Source of the DNA: Blastomyces gilchristii SLH14081
Lineage: Eukaryota; Ascomycota; Eurotiomycetes; Onygenales; Ajellomycetaceae
DNA: 64,000 nt
Direction: 5' to 3'
Assembly (NCBI RefSeq): GCF_000003855.2
Contig: NW_003101677.1
Coordinates: 1,223,506 to 1,287,505, forward strand
Shown here: positions 50,640 through 63,300 of the stretch, in pieces
How the letters are laid out: every line of letters starts with the position of its first letter
How positions within the stretch are numbered: position 1 is the first letter of the stretch
Notes under the pieces: model-generated
Databases searched by the model: none
Told to the model about the DNA's origin: nothing
What the model saw: the letters and a program-made list of their open reading frames with translations, nothing else
Translations under genes and position numbers: made by a program

Positions 50640-51590
50640 CTGACAGAAATCTGAGATTTCTGAACTCACTGCATACTTTAGTATCGGTTTTTCAATCACT
50701 CTGTCACTATCACAGTCTCTACACATCTACATCTATTATAGAGATAGAGAGATTAAAATCAGAGATTCTTCAAGATATAAGAGAAATATATTATCTGAAT
50801 TTCACAGCTTTATCTATACTTTTAAATGAAAATTCTACCTTAATCTGAGCCAGTATAATACTCATAAGATATGAGTAATATATACTGTCAATCTTCTTGA
50901 AGACATCTCTGCAACTACTTGAATTATTAAGAAGAGAGAGCTTGAGTATACTGATACTGCAATAACTTAAGAAGAATTCAAGAACTTTCTACTGAATTAA
51001 ATTGAAGATCACTGTAACTGCAGCTTCACAGCAGTACAGTAGTTCAACTCATTATATCAATGAGATAATAAGAATTCTTTTAATTTCAATATAAGATTTA
51101 AAGAATATTGAGAGAAATTGACTGATGATTTGAATTAATTAAAAACACAGCTTTATCTCATAAAGCTGACTCATAAGATGAAGATAATGATATTACAGTA
51201 TCAGAATTCATTAATCAATTACACTGAGCTTGTCAACCTGACTTCTCAGATCTATTTGAATAATCAATTCTCTGAGAAAAAGATTAATAAGACTTCTTCT
51301 AAGTAATTAATAATAGAATCTACACAGTGCTATAACAGCTTCAGTGTAGAGAAAGTAAAGAAGAATTTCAAGTATTCTGATTCTTCACTTACTGTAAAGA
51401 AATATTAAAAAAGATTTGATAAAAATCTCTGTTTTAACTGCAGAGTTGATGATCACTATGTCAGTGATTATAAGAAGCGGAAGAAGAGAAGAAACTGAGA
51501 AGATATCTTTTTAAAGTTAACTTCTCTTCTGACAAATGTATCTATAAAAGATAAAGAAGAGAAAGAAATGAAGAATTAATAATTCTTATA
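50640..51590 (+). pseudogene. A3 gag, broken
   Basis: Matches the A4 segment at about 57890-58170 and A1/A2 gag. It ends with a zinc knuckle at about 51430-51475, CFNCRVDDHYVSDY, where the final Cys has become Tyr (TGT to TAT), followed by the Lys/Arg-rich KKRKKRRN and LTSLLTNVSIKDKEEKE. Limits are approximate. Confidence 0.65.
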
Positions 51591-51599
51591 TCTCTGAGT

Positions 51600-54500
51600 T
51601 CATGTTACAATCACAATGCATATCTTAAATGAGAAGATACTAATGAGATACCTACTCAACTCTGAAGTGAATATTAACTTCATATTCTATTTCTTTTTCT
51701 TAATAAAGATTTGAAAGAAGATAGATCTGTCAGACTATATAAAATTTACTGATGAAATGAAATATCACTATTTTAGCATAATTTAAGTGAAGTATATAAT
51801 TATAGACTTAGAAGAAACTTTTAAGAAGAGCAGTCTACTTCTTCACACAGTTAATATTATAGATGAGAATGTCATTCTAGATCTTCTATAATTGAGAGAA
51901 AACAATTCTCTTATTGACTAAGTCACTCAGATGTGATAATACTGTTGCACTAATAAAGAGACAGTGATAGAGAAATCTGAAGAGTTTCATCAGAAGAATC
52001 TTGAGAAAAAGATAGAGTTAATATACTATATAGTAGATGACTGAGACTTGAGAACAGATGAAGAAGCTATCACTCTCACTGCAAGATTAGTAGCAGTATT
52101 TATTATTAAAGACAGATGAATACAACATCTCTTTATAAATTATAAGAATATCTTTTTAGAAAGAGAAGTAGTGAAGTTTTCTGATATCAAGATATAATAT
52201 AAGATTTATCTTGAAGATGATGTAACAGTGCTGTATAAGCTTCTTTACAACTTGTCTATAAAGAAATTGAATATTCTATGCAAATATCTTGAGAAAGTGC
52301 AATCAAAGAACTGAATATATTTATCAAAGAGTTCAGCAGAGACATCTATACTCTTTATACTTAAGAAGAACAGTAGACTATATCTATGTGTAGACTACAG
52401 AGATCTTAATAAGATGATAGTTAAGAATCACTATTTATTACTGTTAATTAATGAGATGATTGATTAATTATCTGAAGTAAAGATATTCTCAAAGATTGAT
52501 ATACAGAATGACTATCATAGAATCAGAGTTAACAAAGATGATATTTAAAATACCGCTTTTCATATCAAGTACAGCAATTTTGAATATCTTGTTTTATCTT
52601 TTAATCTTTATAATACTTCAGTCATCTTTCAGATCTATATAAATGAGACACTGTAGAGCCTTGTTAATGTCTTCTGCATAGTATACTTAAATGACATTCT
52701 AATCTTCTCAAAAATGAAGAAAGAACATGATACTCATATTGAAGAAGTGTTAAGTCACTTGAGACAGTATTAACTCTATATAAACACTGAAAAATGCTTG
52801 TTTTATATATAGAAGATTGATTTCTTAGATTATATTATTGAAGTGAACAGCATTTCAATGAATAGAAGCTGAGTCTCTGTTATCAAGAACTGATCAGCAC
52901 TGTGAATATACTATAAGATACAGATGTTTCTGAAATTTGTAACCTTTTACAGACAATTCATCTATGCATATTCATGAATTACTGTCTCTCTTACAGATAT
53001 GTTAAAGAGAAGTATAAAAGACAGGAAAATGAGACTGTTTACTCTCACTCAAGACACTGTACAGATGTTTGTAGAATTAAAACAGGCTTTTACAGATATT
53101 ATAATACTGAATCACTTTAACTCTGATTTACTCAGTCAGTGTGAGACTGATGTATTCAGAAATGAGATCTGTGAAATCTTTTTATAGTTAATATCAGAGA
53201 TCTTTCAATGTTGAAAGAATCAGAGAATAATTATCTCTAAGAATACAGATAATGAAATATCTGTAAGAGAAGGCTTTTTCACAGAGTTTATAAGACACTG
53301 TGAATAAAGATTAGTGATCTTCTTCTTTAAGAAGTTATTACTCATGCAGAGAAGATGTAATACTCATAATTAAGAAATATTAGTAATTGTTGAATTCTTT
53401 AAGATCTAGTGATATTATCTTCAGAGTAGTAAGTACTCAGTACAAGTTCTCACTGATTATACAAATCTGCATTACTTCTTGATAATAAAGAGCTTGATAG
53501 AATATCAAGCCAGATGAGTGAAGCTGCTTTCAGAGTATGATTTCTATATCTGATACTGTTCAAATCAGCTTAATCTTATTAATACACTGTCTAAACAGTC
53601 TGATTATAATATTATTGATGCAGAGAAGAATTCTACAAAAGAATCTCTGTTATCACTGCAGAAGAAGCTGATTACAGAGAGTTGAGATTCTCTGAAGCTT
53701 GAAAACAGTGCTGGTAAGACAGCTGCATGACTCAGTATAGAAGGTGAAAGAAAACTCAGATTCTTATAGAGAACTGACACTGAAGATCATAAGCTTCTTA
53801 TATTATATCTTACTACTATTGAATTAATAAAGAATAAAACAGTCTACAATCTTTCAATCTAACTACTTTTGAAATTTAATAATAAGTTATAGAAGAAGAA
53901 TATCTCTACTACAGCTTAAATTGAGAAGTTGAAGAAGAAAGAATTCAGTTTAAACTTGAAAGAGATAGACTCTGAGCAGAGTGATACTGCTAAGAAATCA
54001 AGTCACTGATAACTAGAAGAATGTGAACTTCTACTGCTGAATAATTCAGTCTTTATCTCTTGTAGCAGAGCAGTGTGTTAGAAGTTATTAAGAATTCATT
54101 ATAATAATTCTCATACAGAGCACTTCAGATTAGAGAAGACTGAGAAGCTTCTAAAATATAAATATATTTAAAACAAGCTTCAGACAGATGTTAAAGAGTA
54201 TATTAAGACTTATAATATCTATCAAAGAATAAAAATTCTGTAGTATAAGTAATATAGTAAGTTAATATCACTATCTATTTCAAAGAGCTCATGACAGAAT
54301 CTATTAATAAATTTCATAGTTGATCTGCTGAAGTTAACAAGAGTTAAAGAATATGACTTCATTTTAATCATTATTAACTACTTCATGAAGATGATTAAAT
54401 ATATCTCTATTCATAAAAAGATTAAAGCCTCTGAATTGACTGATCTGTTTTTAGATATTATTATTTATAATCACAGTGCTCTGAAATTATTGATAACAGA

Positions 54501-54949
54501 TTAAGAATCTCTCTTCATCAGTAAATACTGATCAGCTTTTTATTATCATCTTATAATAAAATATCTTCTCAGTACTGCATTTCATCTGCAGACAGATGAT
54601 CAGACTGAATACTAGAATCAGACACTAGAATAGTATCTTTAAGTATTCTGTTTATATTATCAGAATAATTGATTCAAACATTTTCTAATTGCTGAATTCA
54701 CATATAATAATGTAAAGAATGTAATCTTAAAGATATCTTCTTTTTATACTTATTATGAATATAATTTTTATTACTCAGTGACATCACAGATAATATTTTA
54801 AAAAGAGAGATAAACAGTCAGAATATTGAACAGATACAGAGAACAGAGTATTTCTCAGTATCAGAAGTAAAAGTGAGATTGAAACTTTTAAATAAAATTC
54901 ATGAGAAGATGATAAAAAGTATTCACTGTGTTCAGAAGTAGCAGACAGA
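51600..54949 (+). pseudogene. A3 pol: protease, RT, RNase H, integrase core, broken
   Basis: The RT begins near 52330 (SILFILKKNSRLYLCVDYRD, LDIQ-type motif KIDIQNDYHRI) and has YLNDILIF at 52684-52707 (Asp-to-Asn). An open piece, 52999-53187, is in the same frame (SLTDMLKRSIKDRKMRLF). RNase H lies about 53090-53500. The integrase core at about 54310-54620 has LILIIINYFMKMIKYIS-like residues, LLITD and FHLQTDDQTEY. The sequence stops at the A4 LTR before the SH3 and chromodomain. Confidence 0.8.
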
Positions 54950-55106
54950 TGTCACGCTCCCGGCCGCGCCAAGGCCCCGCTGCGGTTCCACACGGCCCAT
55001 CGCTTTCATGCGGATGATTTCATCTCATCTGAACCGGTTTCCAACCACTCTATAACATCATTCAGATATATCATAGAAAGATTCAATTGATGAATATAAG
55101 AATCTC

Positions 55107-57359
55107 ACTTCTATACAAGGATATTATTATTATTATTCTTCAATTATAGATGTATGCAGTCAGAGACTATGACATCTACCTGAGAACTTTTAGTTCTCAG
55201 GGTTTTTCCTATATCTGTAAAGTTAACTATTATACATTCATCAATTTCAGATATGCAAAATCAGAAAATTTCAGCCCAGAATACAAAAACTGTTTACAAA
55301 TTGCAGTGTTTTAACATCTTCTGATACTTTGAAACCATTTGACAATATCATGACAAAGGAAAAGAGAACACAGTCTTAAAGATAGACACATTAAATAGAT
55401 AGACAGAAAGGAATTGAAAGAAAAAGATAAAGTAAAGAAAGACTGTAACAAAACAAATTATTAAAAGATAGTATATAGCTGTTTTAACAGACTATATCTG
55501 GTTGATTTCCTCCTCTTCATATTCAGATAATTCTGAATTTAGCCATTTTCTTGTAGCTGCTTGAGTTTCTGATAGAAAGTCTATTAAGTATTTAATTCCT
55601 GTCTCAGTTGAGAATAAGAATCTCATATTTAATTGATTTAGATCATACTTCTGTTTCAATCTGACTCTGAGACCATTGTATAATGCACAGTGTATTACAA
55701 TATGCTTAGAATTCTCATTTGTATTGCAGAATGAGCATTCTATTGAGTCAAATCTATCATCAAATCTTTGTATATAAGATTTGAAATAGTCATGTCCTAG
55801 TTTCAGCTGTATTATAGATGAGAATATTTTCTTTTTACATTTAATTGAACAAGATTTCCACTTGGGTTTTATTTCAAATCTTGAATAATGTATACTCTTC
55901 TTTTGTTTCTGCCAGCTTTCATTTCACTTGTCTAAACAAGATTCTTTTATTTTTCTCTTTATAAAAGACCAGGACACAATTTTTTAAATAGATCTGCTTA
56001 ATTCTGCACTCTTTTTTACAGCTGAATCAGCCAATTCATTGTCATGAATATTCATATAAGCAGGAACTCAGTGCAGATGAATTATCAGCTTTGATGTTCT
56101 TCTCTTTTGAATTTTCAAAACAGAGTTTAAGATCAGTTCAAGATTCATTTGATCATTATGAATCTGACTATTTCTAAGTCTTTTTAAAGCAGCTTGACTA
56201 TCAGAGAATATCCATGTCTCTTTCAAACAATTTCCTCTTTTATAAGATTTTATTTCAATGAGTTTGAAAGCTTTCACTATTACTAATAGTTCAGCATCAA
56301 AGACTTCACATTCACAGCCTAGATTTCAGAAATCTGAGATAAAATTGATATTATCTTCAGTATAAGCAATGTCTGCGTCTAATCTATTCAAGTTCTCATT
56401 TTTTGAGTTATCTGAATAAATCAGAATAGAGTCTTTTATATTGATTGTAGAAATTCTCTTCAAATGCTGTTCATATTCTTTCTCTTTTAATAGTTCACTT
56501 ATTTGTAAGTCTATAAGAGATTCAAGCTTTTCTCTCCAGAGAGATAACTTCTCATGATCAACTTTTTCAACATTTAAAGAAGAAAATTGATTTTTAATCA
56601 GAGAGTATAATCTGTACAGTTGAGAAGACATTTTCTTTGAAGAATTATTTTCATTTCAATCAAGAAATCTATTCCAATCCAGTTCATTTCCAGAGTTAAT
56701 TGATGAAAATGAAGAAGAGACTCTTTCTCTGATTATATGATTTGAGCTCATCTTTACAACTCTCAGAGCATAGTTCATACAGGCCTTTTCAAATCTAATA
56801 GCAGAAGAAGGGATTGAAGCTTCAATTTTCATTGCTTTAATAGAAGATGATTTGAATGCTTTCAGAATTCTTCTCAAGACTCTGTTTTACAGACTTTGAA
56901 AGAGTTCAGTGAAATTCCCTTGATTATTTCATCAAACTTGAACTTCATAATCAGCTACTGATGTAATACAGGCTATATATAACTGTCTCATAGCCTGGAA
57001 GAATAGACCTCTCTCTGTATTTGATAGTCTGATTATGTTGTTCAATAGTCTTTCTGCCTTGACAGTTCTTTGTTGAATGTGATATTTAAAATTCAACTTA
57101 GAGTTTAATCATACTTCTAATCATTTGACATTTACACTGGGTTTAATCTCTCTATTTAAAAGAGTTAGAGATAGTTCTTTCTCATTGAATCTAGGAAAGA
57201 AATGAATTAACTCAGTTTTATCCATATCAAATTGAATTTGATTGATATCTGCTCTAACAAAGATTTCCTTTGCAGCTTCTTCATTTACTTTCAAATTCTC
57301 TTTGATAGTTTTTGAGCTGTAGACTAGATCAATATCATTCACATAACTTCTATACAAGG
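55107..57359 (-). mobile_element. LINE copy E3, 5'-truncated, with 14-bp target duplication
   Basis: The body is 55121-57345 on minus, flanked by exact ACTTCTATACAAGG at 55107-55120 and 57346-57359. The 3' end carries an AAT-repeat tail (reverse of 55121-55137) preceded by a short 3' UTR with a perfect 10-bp hairpin (55179-55188 with 55192-55201). The 5' truncation is inside RT. This copy supplies the LINE 3' half missing from E1. Confidence 0.92.
55495..57345 (-). pseudogene. LINE ORF2 C-terminal half: RT end, RNase H, zinc finger
   Basis: Open pieces 57357-57121, 56877-56656, 56631-56326 and 56277-56068 all share one frame; only stop codons separate them. RNase H motifs: AELLVIVKAFK, then WIFSDSQAALKRLRN near 56210. 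The terminal zinc-finger-like motif is near 55740-55690 (ECSFCNTNENSKHIVIHC), usual at the end of such LINE proteins. The stop is near 55495. Less mutated than E1 over the shared 876 bp. Confidence 0.82.
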
Positions 57360-58599
57360 GCAGCAGATTACTCTTTCTTGGCAGTGAGACACTGCTGAGA
57401 TATCACTTCAGCTATTCTCACTCATAGAATGAGAGAAGAGTATTCACTCATTGTCTATATAGAATAGCTAGATACTGGCTTCTCATTAAAGAAGTCAGTA
57501 ATTTGTTTTTCTTCTACTGAAATATATACAAGAGTTACTACATTTCTCATACAATCTTCTTAGTATACTAAGTATCATATCTGTGATATTCTCATAATAA
57601 TTCTGTAGTCTACAAGCTCACTATTCAAGCAAGATAGTCAAGCTCATTTATATAGCTTTTTAAACAACTATCTCTATATAATATCACTGACTAGTTACTG
57701 CTTCAGTTTTATTATATTACAATTCAAATCACTCAATCTGATTATAAGTTTGAATCAGTCAAGCTCTAATAGATTGATATAATCTCATGTATCTGTGCTG
57801 AGACTGATCTGATCTCACTCTCTAAGGAAAACTCTATATCATTTTCTAGAGTGTGTACATCTCTACTCTGACAGAAATCTGAGATTTCTGAACCTGCTGC
57901 ACACTTTGACATGAGTTCTTCAATCACTCTGCTATTATCACAGTCTCTACATACCTATATCTATCATGAAGATAGAGAGATTAAGATCAGAGATTTTCTG
58001 AGATATAAGAGAAGTACATTGTCTGAATTTCACAGCTTTATCTGTATTCTTGAACAGAAATTCTGCCTTAATCTGAGCCAGTATAATACTTATAAGATAT
58101 GAGTAATATACACTGTCAATCTTCTTGAAGACATCTCTATAACTACTTGAGTCATTAAGAAGAGAGAGCTTGAGTGTAAGAAATCTCACTTCTCGCGGAT
58201 TCTTTACCTCTATTTCTATCTCTCATATAATCAATAGGGCTAGCGGCCCTTGACTACACACAACTATATAGACTGAAGTTCACGAATACTATTCATAACT
58301 CAGCTTGAATGCTATTATACATTTAATCTCTATATTTTATCTTTCTATCATGAATACTTCTAGTAGTTAACAGTATATATCATGTCAAGCTGCAAACACC
58401 TGAATAATCACCTGTGAGTACTTATTCTTACATTTCAAGCTCAGTCAGTCAGTAACTGCCTGTTATGACTGAAAGAACTAGATACTCACATACTTCAATC
58501 TCTACAAACTCTACTGCAGACACTCAGAAGCAGTCATCTGAATCATGAATAATCTCTATAAGAGAAGTCTCAGAGAACTTACTAATCACTCACAGAACA

Positions 58600-59640
58600 T
58601 CATTCTCTGCATCTGTGACAGAGGAATTCTTCAAACTCATGAATAAATCAATCTCAGTGAAGAACATTCTTGAGCATCTCTCATAGAATCAAGCTATTTT
58701 TCTACAAGAAATGCTTAGTATCTGCAAACACTCTTAAACTGAGTCTCTAGATATAATCTTCAGAGATATCTGTGAACTGAAAAGAAACTTTCTTAAGTTA
58801 TAATTACTTAAGATCACTTATTGAATCATAATCTATAAAAGCTTTTATAAGTTTACATTTGAAATTGACTTGCAAGTCTGACTATATAATATAAAAGATG
58901 AAGAAGCTGTTATCTATACAATGACAGATCTCTATTACACTGAAGTCAAGAACTGACTGAATTATCTAGAGAATGATTATAAGAGATCCTGCTGATCTGT
59001 TCTTAAGACCTATCTAGAGAATAAGTTGAGAGACTCTGTGAGTCAGACAGAGAACATCTGAGCTGTGATCATCAGTATTAGAAAAAGAGATGAGAAATCT
59101 GATGAAGACTACTCACAGTGCTTCATGAAATTGTGATATGAATTGAGATCTGTGAAAACAGGGCTCTGAAATAAGATCTGAATAATGATATTTATAAAGA
59201 GACTGAATAAAGACATGCAGAATAAGCTCATTGAGTAAGACTCTAAGTTCTTGATTCTGAAGAAACTGATGACTCTCATTCATCACTTACAGATCACTGT
59301 AAGAGTCACAGATCTACAGAGAGCAGATCACTGATCAGCTTCATAAGAGTCAGAATAACAGAGAACAGATTTATTAGAAAAAGATGATAAGATATAGAGA
59401 GATTCATATCTGACTGCTAAGTAGAAAGAAAGAGCTTCATAAGCTTCTGTAAACAGAGTGTATAATAGAGAGACTATGAAAAAGAAACTCTGCTTTATCT
59501 ATTCTAAATCAGAACATCTCTGTGCAAACTGTCTGAATAAATCAAAATAGAAATTTGAGAAGTCATAGACAGAGTCAGCAACAGTCTTCTTAAGAGTCTT
59601 GAAACTGACATCTGAATCTGTTACTCTCTCAATGAAAATG
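58600..59640 (+). pseudogene. Element G gag, broken
   Basis: A retrotransposon gag-like region (for example YSQCFMKL*YELRSVKTGL) ends with a CCHC knuckle near 59480-59540 reading CFIYSKSEHLCANC, where the second Cys is Tyr, one G-to-A away from CX2CX4HX4C. In-frame TGA codons sit at likely Trp positions. Start not identified. Confidence 0.6.
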
Positions 59641-62600
59641 CTTACTTACAGAGAGAGACTGTATCACAGTGCTGCTGCTCTGTAAGTATGAGAAATATTG
59701 ATAAACTCAGAATCTCAGGTCACTGTAGTGTCTCTAAAGCTCACAGAGTGAATGAGCTGAATGATGAAAACTGAGAATCTGCTCTTATAACAAGCAGAAT
59801 ATGAGAACTCAGATCTGAGAGTTGAGAAACTTATAAGAACTATCATTGAATTGCAAGATCTCTCTGAAATCTGAAGAAAATTTACAGAAACTATGATTAT
59901 TATGAATATTATAGATGACATATACTTGAGACTTGTATAACTTTAAAGACATAATTCACACATAGCTGTCTGTGAGTCAGGCTTATACTTCTAATCAGTG
60001 TTGACAGACTTACTTACAGAGATAGAATCAGTTAATGCTGCAGAGTTGATTAAAGAAGACAAGCTCATCTATATAATGACTTTACAAGTGTCTGAGAATC
60101 TCACAGTCATGAAAACTGAGCTTCAGATATCAGAGAAATACTGAGATCTTACAGAGATATTCAGCTTAGTAAAGACAGCTGAGCTTTCTTCTCATCATGA
60201 GAAGAATCTGATAATAGATTTAATAGAAGAACAGAAACCCTTCTGAGAATCAATCTATAAGCTCTTTTATTATGAGACAGAGGTCTTGCAGACCTATGTG
60301 AAGAAGAATCTGAAGAATGACTTTATCTGATCTTCACAGATCTTCACAGAAGCCTCTGTGATATTTATAAAGAAGAAGAATGAAGATCTCAGATTATGTG
60401 TAGACTATCATAATCTGAACTTCAAGATAATAAAGAGCTGCTATTCTCTGTCTCTGATTGAGAATATGATTAACTGTCTTATAAGAGCTGTTATATTTAC
60501 ATAACTGAATATAATCAATATATATACATAGCTGTAAATACAGTCTGAGAATGAATGAAAGACTGTCTTTAGAACTGCACTGAAATTATTTAAATATCTA
60601 GTAATGTCTTTTAATCTGACTAATATCTCTGTAGTATTTCAGTCTTTTATTAATAAAACACTTTGTGTATATCTGAATATCTTTGTGATAATATATCTGA
60701 ATGATGTGATGATGTACTTCATGAAGAAGAAAGAACACACTGAGTATATACAAAGTATATTGAAGATCTTAGATGAGACAGAACTGTATATTAAGCTTAT
60801 AAAGTATAACTTCAGTACTCATTGAATTAATTTTCTAGAATATATAATCATCACAGATGATATTCAGATGAAATCTTCATAGATTAAGACTATTCTATTA
60901 TAACTGAAGCTAACTAGTATTTATAAGATTCAGATCTTTCTGAGCTTTGTGAATTTCTATAGATGATTTATCTTTGTATTTATAAGAATCTTCTTGACTC
61001 TTACAGACATACTGAAGAATGAAAATAAGAAGAAGTCATCTTATAAATGAAGAATGAAAAGATTGTTGAAAAGAGAGAACTGTGAGAATTTTCTTATTTC
61101 AGAAGCTTATGAGATCTTTATAAGATTGAAACAGATATTCACAGATACAGTGATACTGTTTCACTTTGATTTCTTACTCTTAATCAGATTAAAGATAGAT
61201 GTCTTCTTCTTTATAATTTCAGAAATAGTCTCATAACTACAGTCAAATAAGAACTGAGTTTCAGTAATCTTTTTCTTATAAAAGATATAACTTATAGAGA
61301 TTAACTATAACATTTATAATCAGAAGCTTCTTATAATAGTGAAATTCTTTCATCACTGATATCACTACTTTGAGAGTCTTGTAACAGTGATTACTATTAG
61401 AACTGATTATAATAACTTATAATAGTTTACTTTAATCAAGAAACTCTCACAACAGCAGGTTTGCTGAACTCAGAGACTGAGTGAGTTCTGATTTAAGATA
61501 GAATATATTAAGAGAACTAAGAACTCAGCAGATGAACTCTCTTACAGATCAGACTATGTTAAGAAGATCAGAATAACAGATACAGAGAGACTAGAGAAGA
61601 TAGAAAAGCTTCACAGAATGCTTAAACTGAGTGTTACAAAGAGATTGACTGAAGAGTCTCTCAATCCCCTGTGAGAGAAGAGAAAAAAGAGAGGAAAGAA
61701 GCCTGTACAACTACTCTCTATAACACTGAGAGTTAACACTCTGAGAATCTCTGTAAGAATTCTTGAAGAAAGTATCTATAATCTGAAGAATTTACAGACT
61801 TTGAGAAGCACTGTGAAAGATCTGATGTAAGAGAAAACAGAGTATAAGTCTTTATAAGATCTTCTATTCAGATTATCTGAACTACAACTGAAGAATGAAT
61901 ATACTCAGTATATTCAGAAACTGCTCACAGCAGAGATCAACTCTGCAGAAATAAAGAATTAAAGAGACTTAAATAATCTCTTATGAAGAGAGAACCAGAT
62001 TTATATACTTATAAATGAGTTTCTATGTATAGAACTTATTAAAAGGCATCATAACTCTTCTCTAATAGATCATTTTATAGATACTAGAACTTATGAGTTG
62101 TTTACAAGAAAATACTTCTGACTGAAGATATAAGAACTTGTGAAGAAGATAGTGAATTCTTATACTGTTTATCAGAGTTCACAGATAGTATGATTCAGAT
62201 TATATAAAGAACTTACTTCTCTACTTATTCTGCAGAAATCTTGAAAACAGTGAGAAATAGATACTCTTGTAAGCCTCTCTGAAAGCAAGGACATATATGA
62301 TGCCTGCTTTGACAGTGTACTAATAATAGTGAATTACTTTATCAAGATAGCACACTTTATACTCATCTGTAAGAACTTGAAGTTAAAGAATTTGACTCAT
62401 ATTTTTATCAGTGATATAATCTGATTGCATGAATTGTCTGTGAACATTGTCTCAGATAGAGAATCAATCTTCATAGAAGAGTTCTGATCTGATCTGATAA
62501 CTATACTAAAGATCTTATAAGATCTAAGCATGACTTTTCATTAACAGACAGATGATCAGATAGAATATCTGATAAGTATATTGAAATAGTATCTGCAGTG

Positions 62601-63300
62601 CTTTGTTAATTACAATCAGAATAACTGAGTGTATTAATTATCACTTACAGAGTTTATATATAACAACTCAAAGTATATCAGTACAGATAAAACTCTCTTT
62701 AAAATACTCACTGAGACTCATTTACAGATGATCTTGATGAACTCATGAGAGTACACTATAAAGTGTGATAATATCTGTGAATAAGCTGAGAGAATTCAGA
62801 AGATCTGAGAGAAAGTCTGTAAATTCTTAAGAAAGACTCAAGAGTATTAGAAGAGATACTATGACTTCAAGTATATTATAAAAAGTTTCAAGAAAGATGA
62901 TAGAGTCTGACTGATTCTAGAAAACATCATTATATGAAGATCTAGTAAGAAGCTAAATCTCTTATAAATAGAATCTTATAAGATTATGAAGAAAGTTAGT
63001 TTACAGTTTTATAGATTAAAACTGTCATTTGAGTTGTAAATATATAATATTTTTCATATCTCTTTACTCTGTGAATATAAGAAATTCTCAGAAGAGAACT
63101 CTGTAACTCATTACTCTGTTTACAAAACACTAGAGAGTGAAAGAGAATATCAGATTAAAGAGATTATTAACTTAGAGAAGTAAGATTACAAGCTCTGATT
63201 CAAGATTCAGTGATAAGAGTATTCTGACAAGATGAATAAGTTCACTTAAGAATTATTCAGATAGATAAGATATCTGTAGAAGTTAAGATATAACTTTTAT
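59640..63300 (+). pseudogene. Element G pol with chromodomain, broken
   Basis: The protease region is about 59640-59990 (LINSESQVTVVSL, later IDDIYLRLV). RT, about 60250-60990, has a segment LRLCVDYHNLN and the box YLNDVMMYF at 60694-60720 (Asp-to-Asn). RNase H follows at about 61120-61500; the open pieces 60604-60825 and 61054-61236 share the RT frame. Integrase is at about 62030-62700 (IIVNYFIKIAHFI, NIVSDRESIF, QTDDQIEYL). An SH3-like tail follows (about 62870-63060, NIFHISLLCEY), then a chromodomain near 63130-63270 (REYQIKEIINLEK, then FKIQ). 63300-64000 shows no clear domain and may run toward the 3' LTR. Confidence 0.8.

Larger units (their letters stand above)
49950..54949 (+). mobile_element. 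Ty3 chromovirus A3, interrupted by A4
   Basis: Plus-strand A copy. The 5' LTR starts at 49950 (TGTCACG) with a GC-rich first ~120 bp, then gag, protease, RT, RNase H and most of integrase. At 54950 a new A LTR begins before the integrase tail and chromodomain (present in A1 at 19230-19640), so A4 interrupts A3 rather than being its 3' LTR. The exact LTR 3' end and primer site could not be fixed. Confidence 0.82.
54950..58174 (+). mobile_element. Ty3 chromovirus A4 (LTR and gag start), split by LINE E3, cut by G
   Basis: The LTR begins at 54950 with the best-preserved A LTR start in the window (GGCCGCGCCAAGGCCCCGCT). It runs to 55120, is interrupted by LINE E3, and resumes at 57346 through the LTR and leader into gag (57911-58102 open, KIRDFLRYKRSTLSEFHSF). 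It is cut at 58175 by element G. Confidence 0.8.

Noticed and set aside
20842..58174. TGA read as Trp, suggesting a mitochondrial or reassigned genetic code
   Set aside because: TAA and TAG also occur at conserved positions, TGA appears at likely Arg codons, conserved Asp and Cys residues are changed by G-to-A too, and LTR elements are nuclear. Hypermutation explains all of it.
49950..58174. Tandem LTR-internal-LTR-internal array from LTR recombination
   Set aside because: The LTR at 54950 lies before the integrase tail and chromodomain that A1 shows at 19230-19640, so it interrupts A3 and marks a separate insertion.
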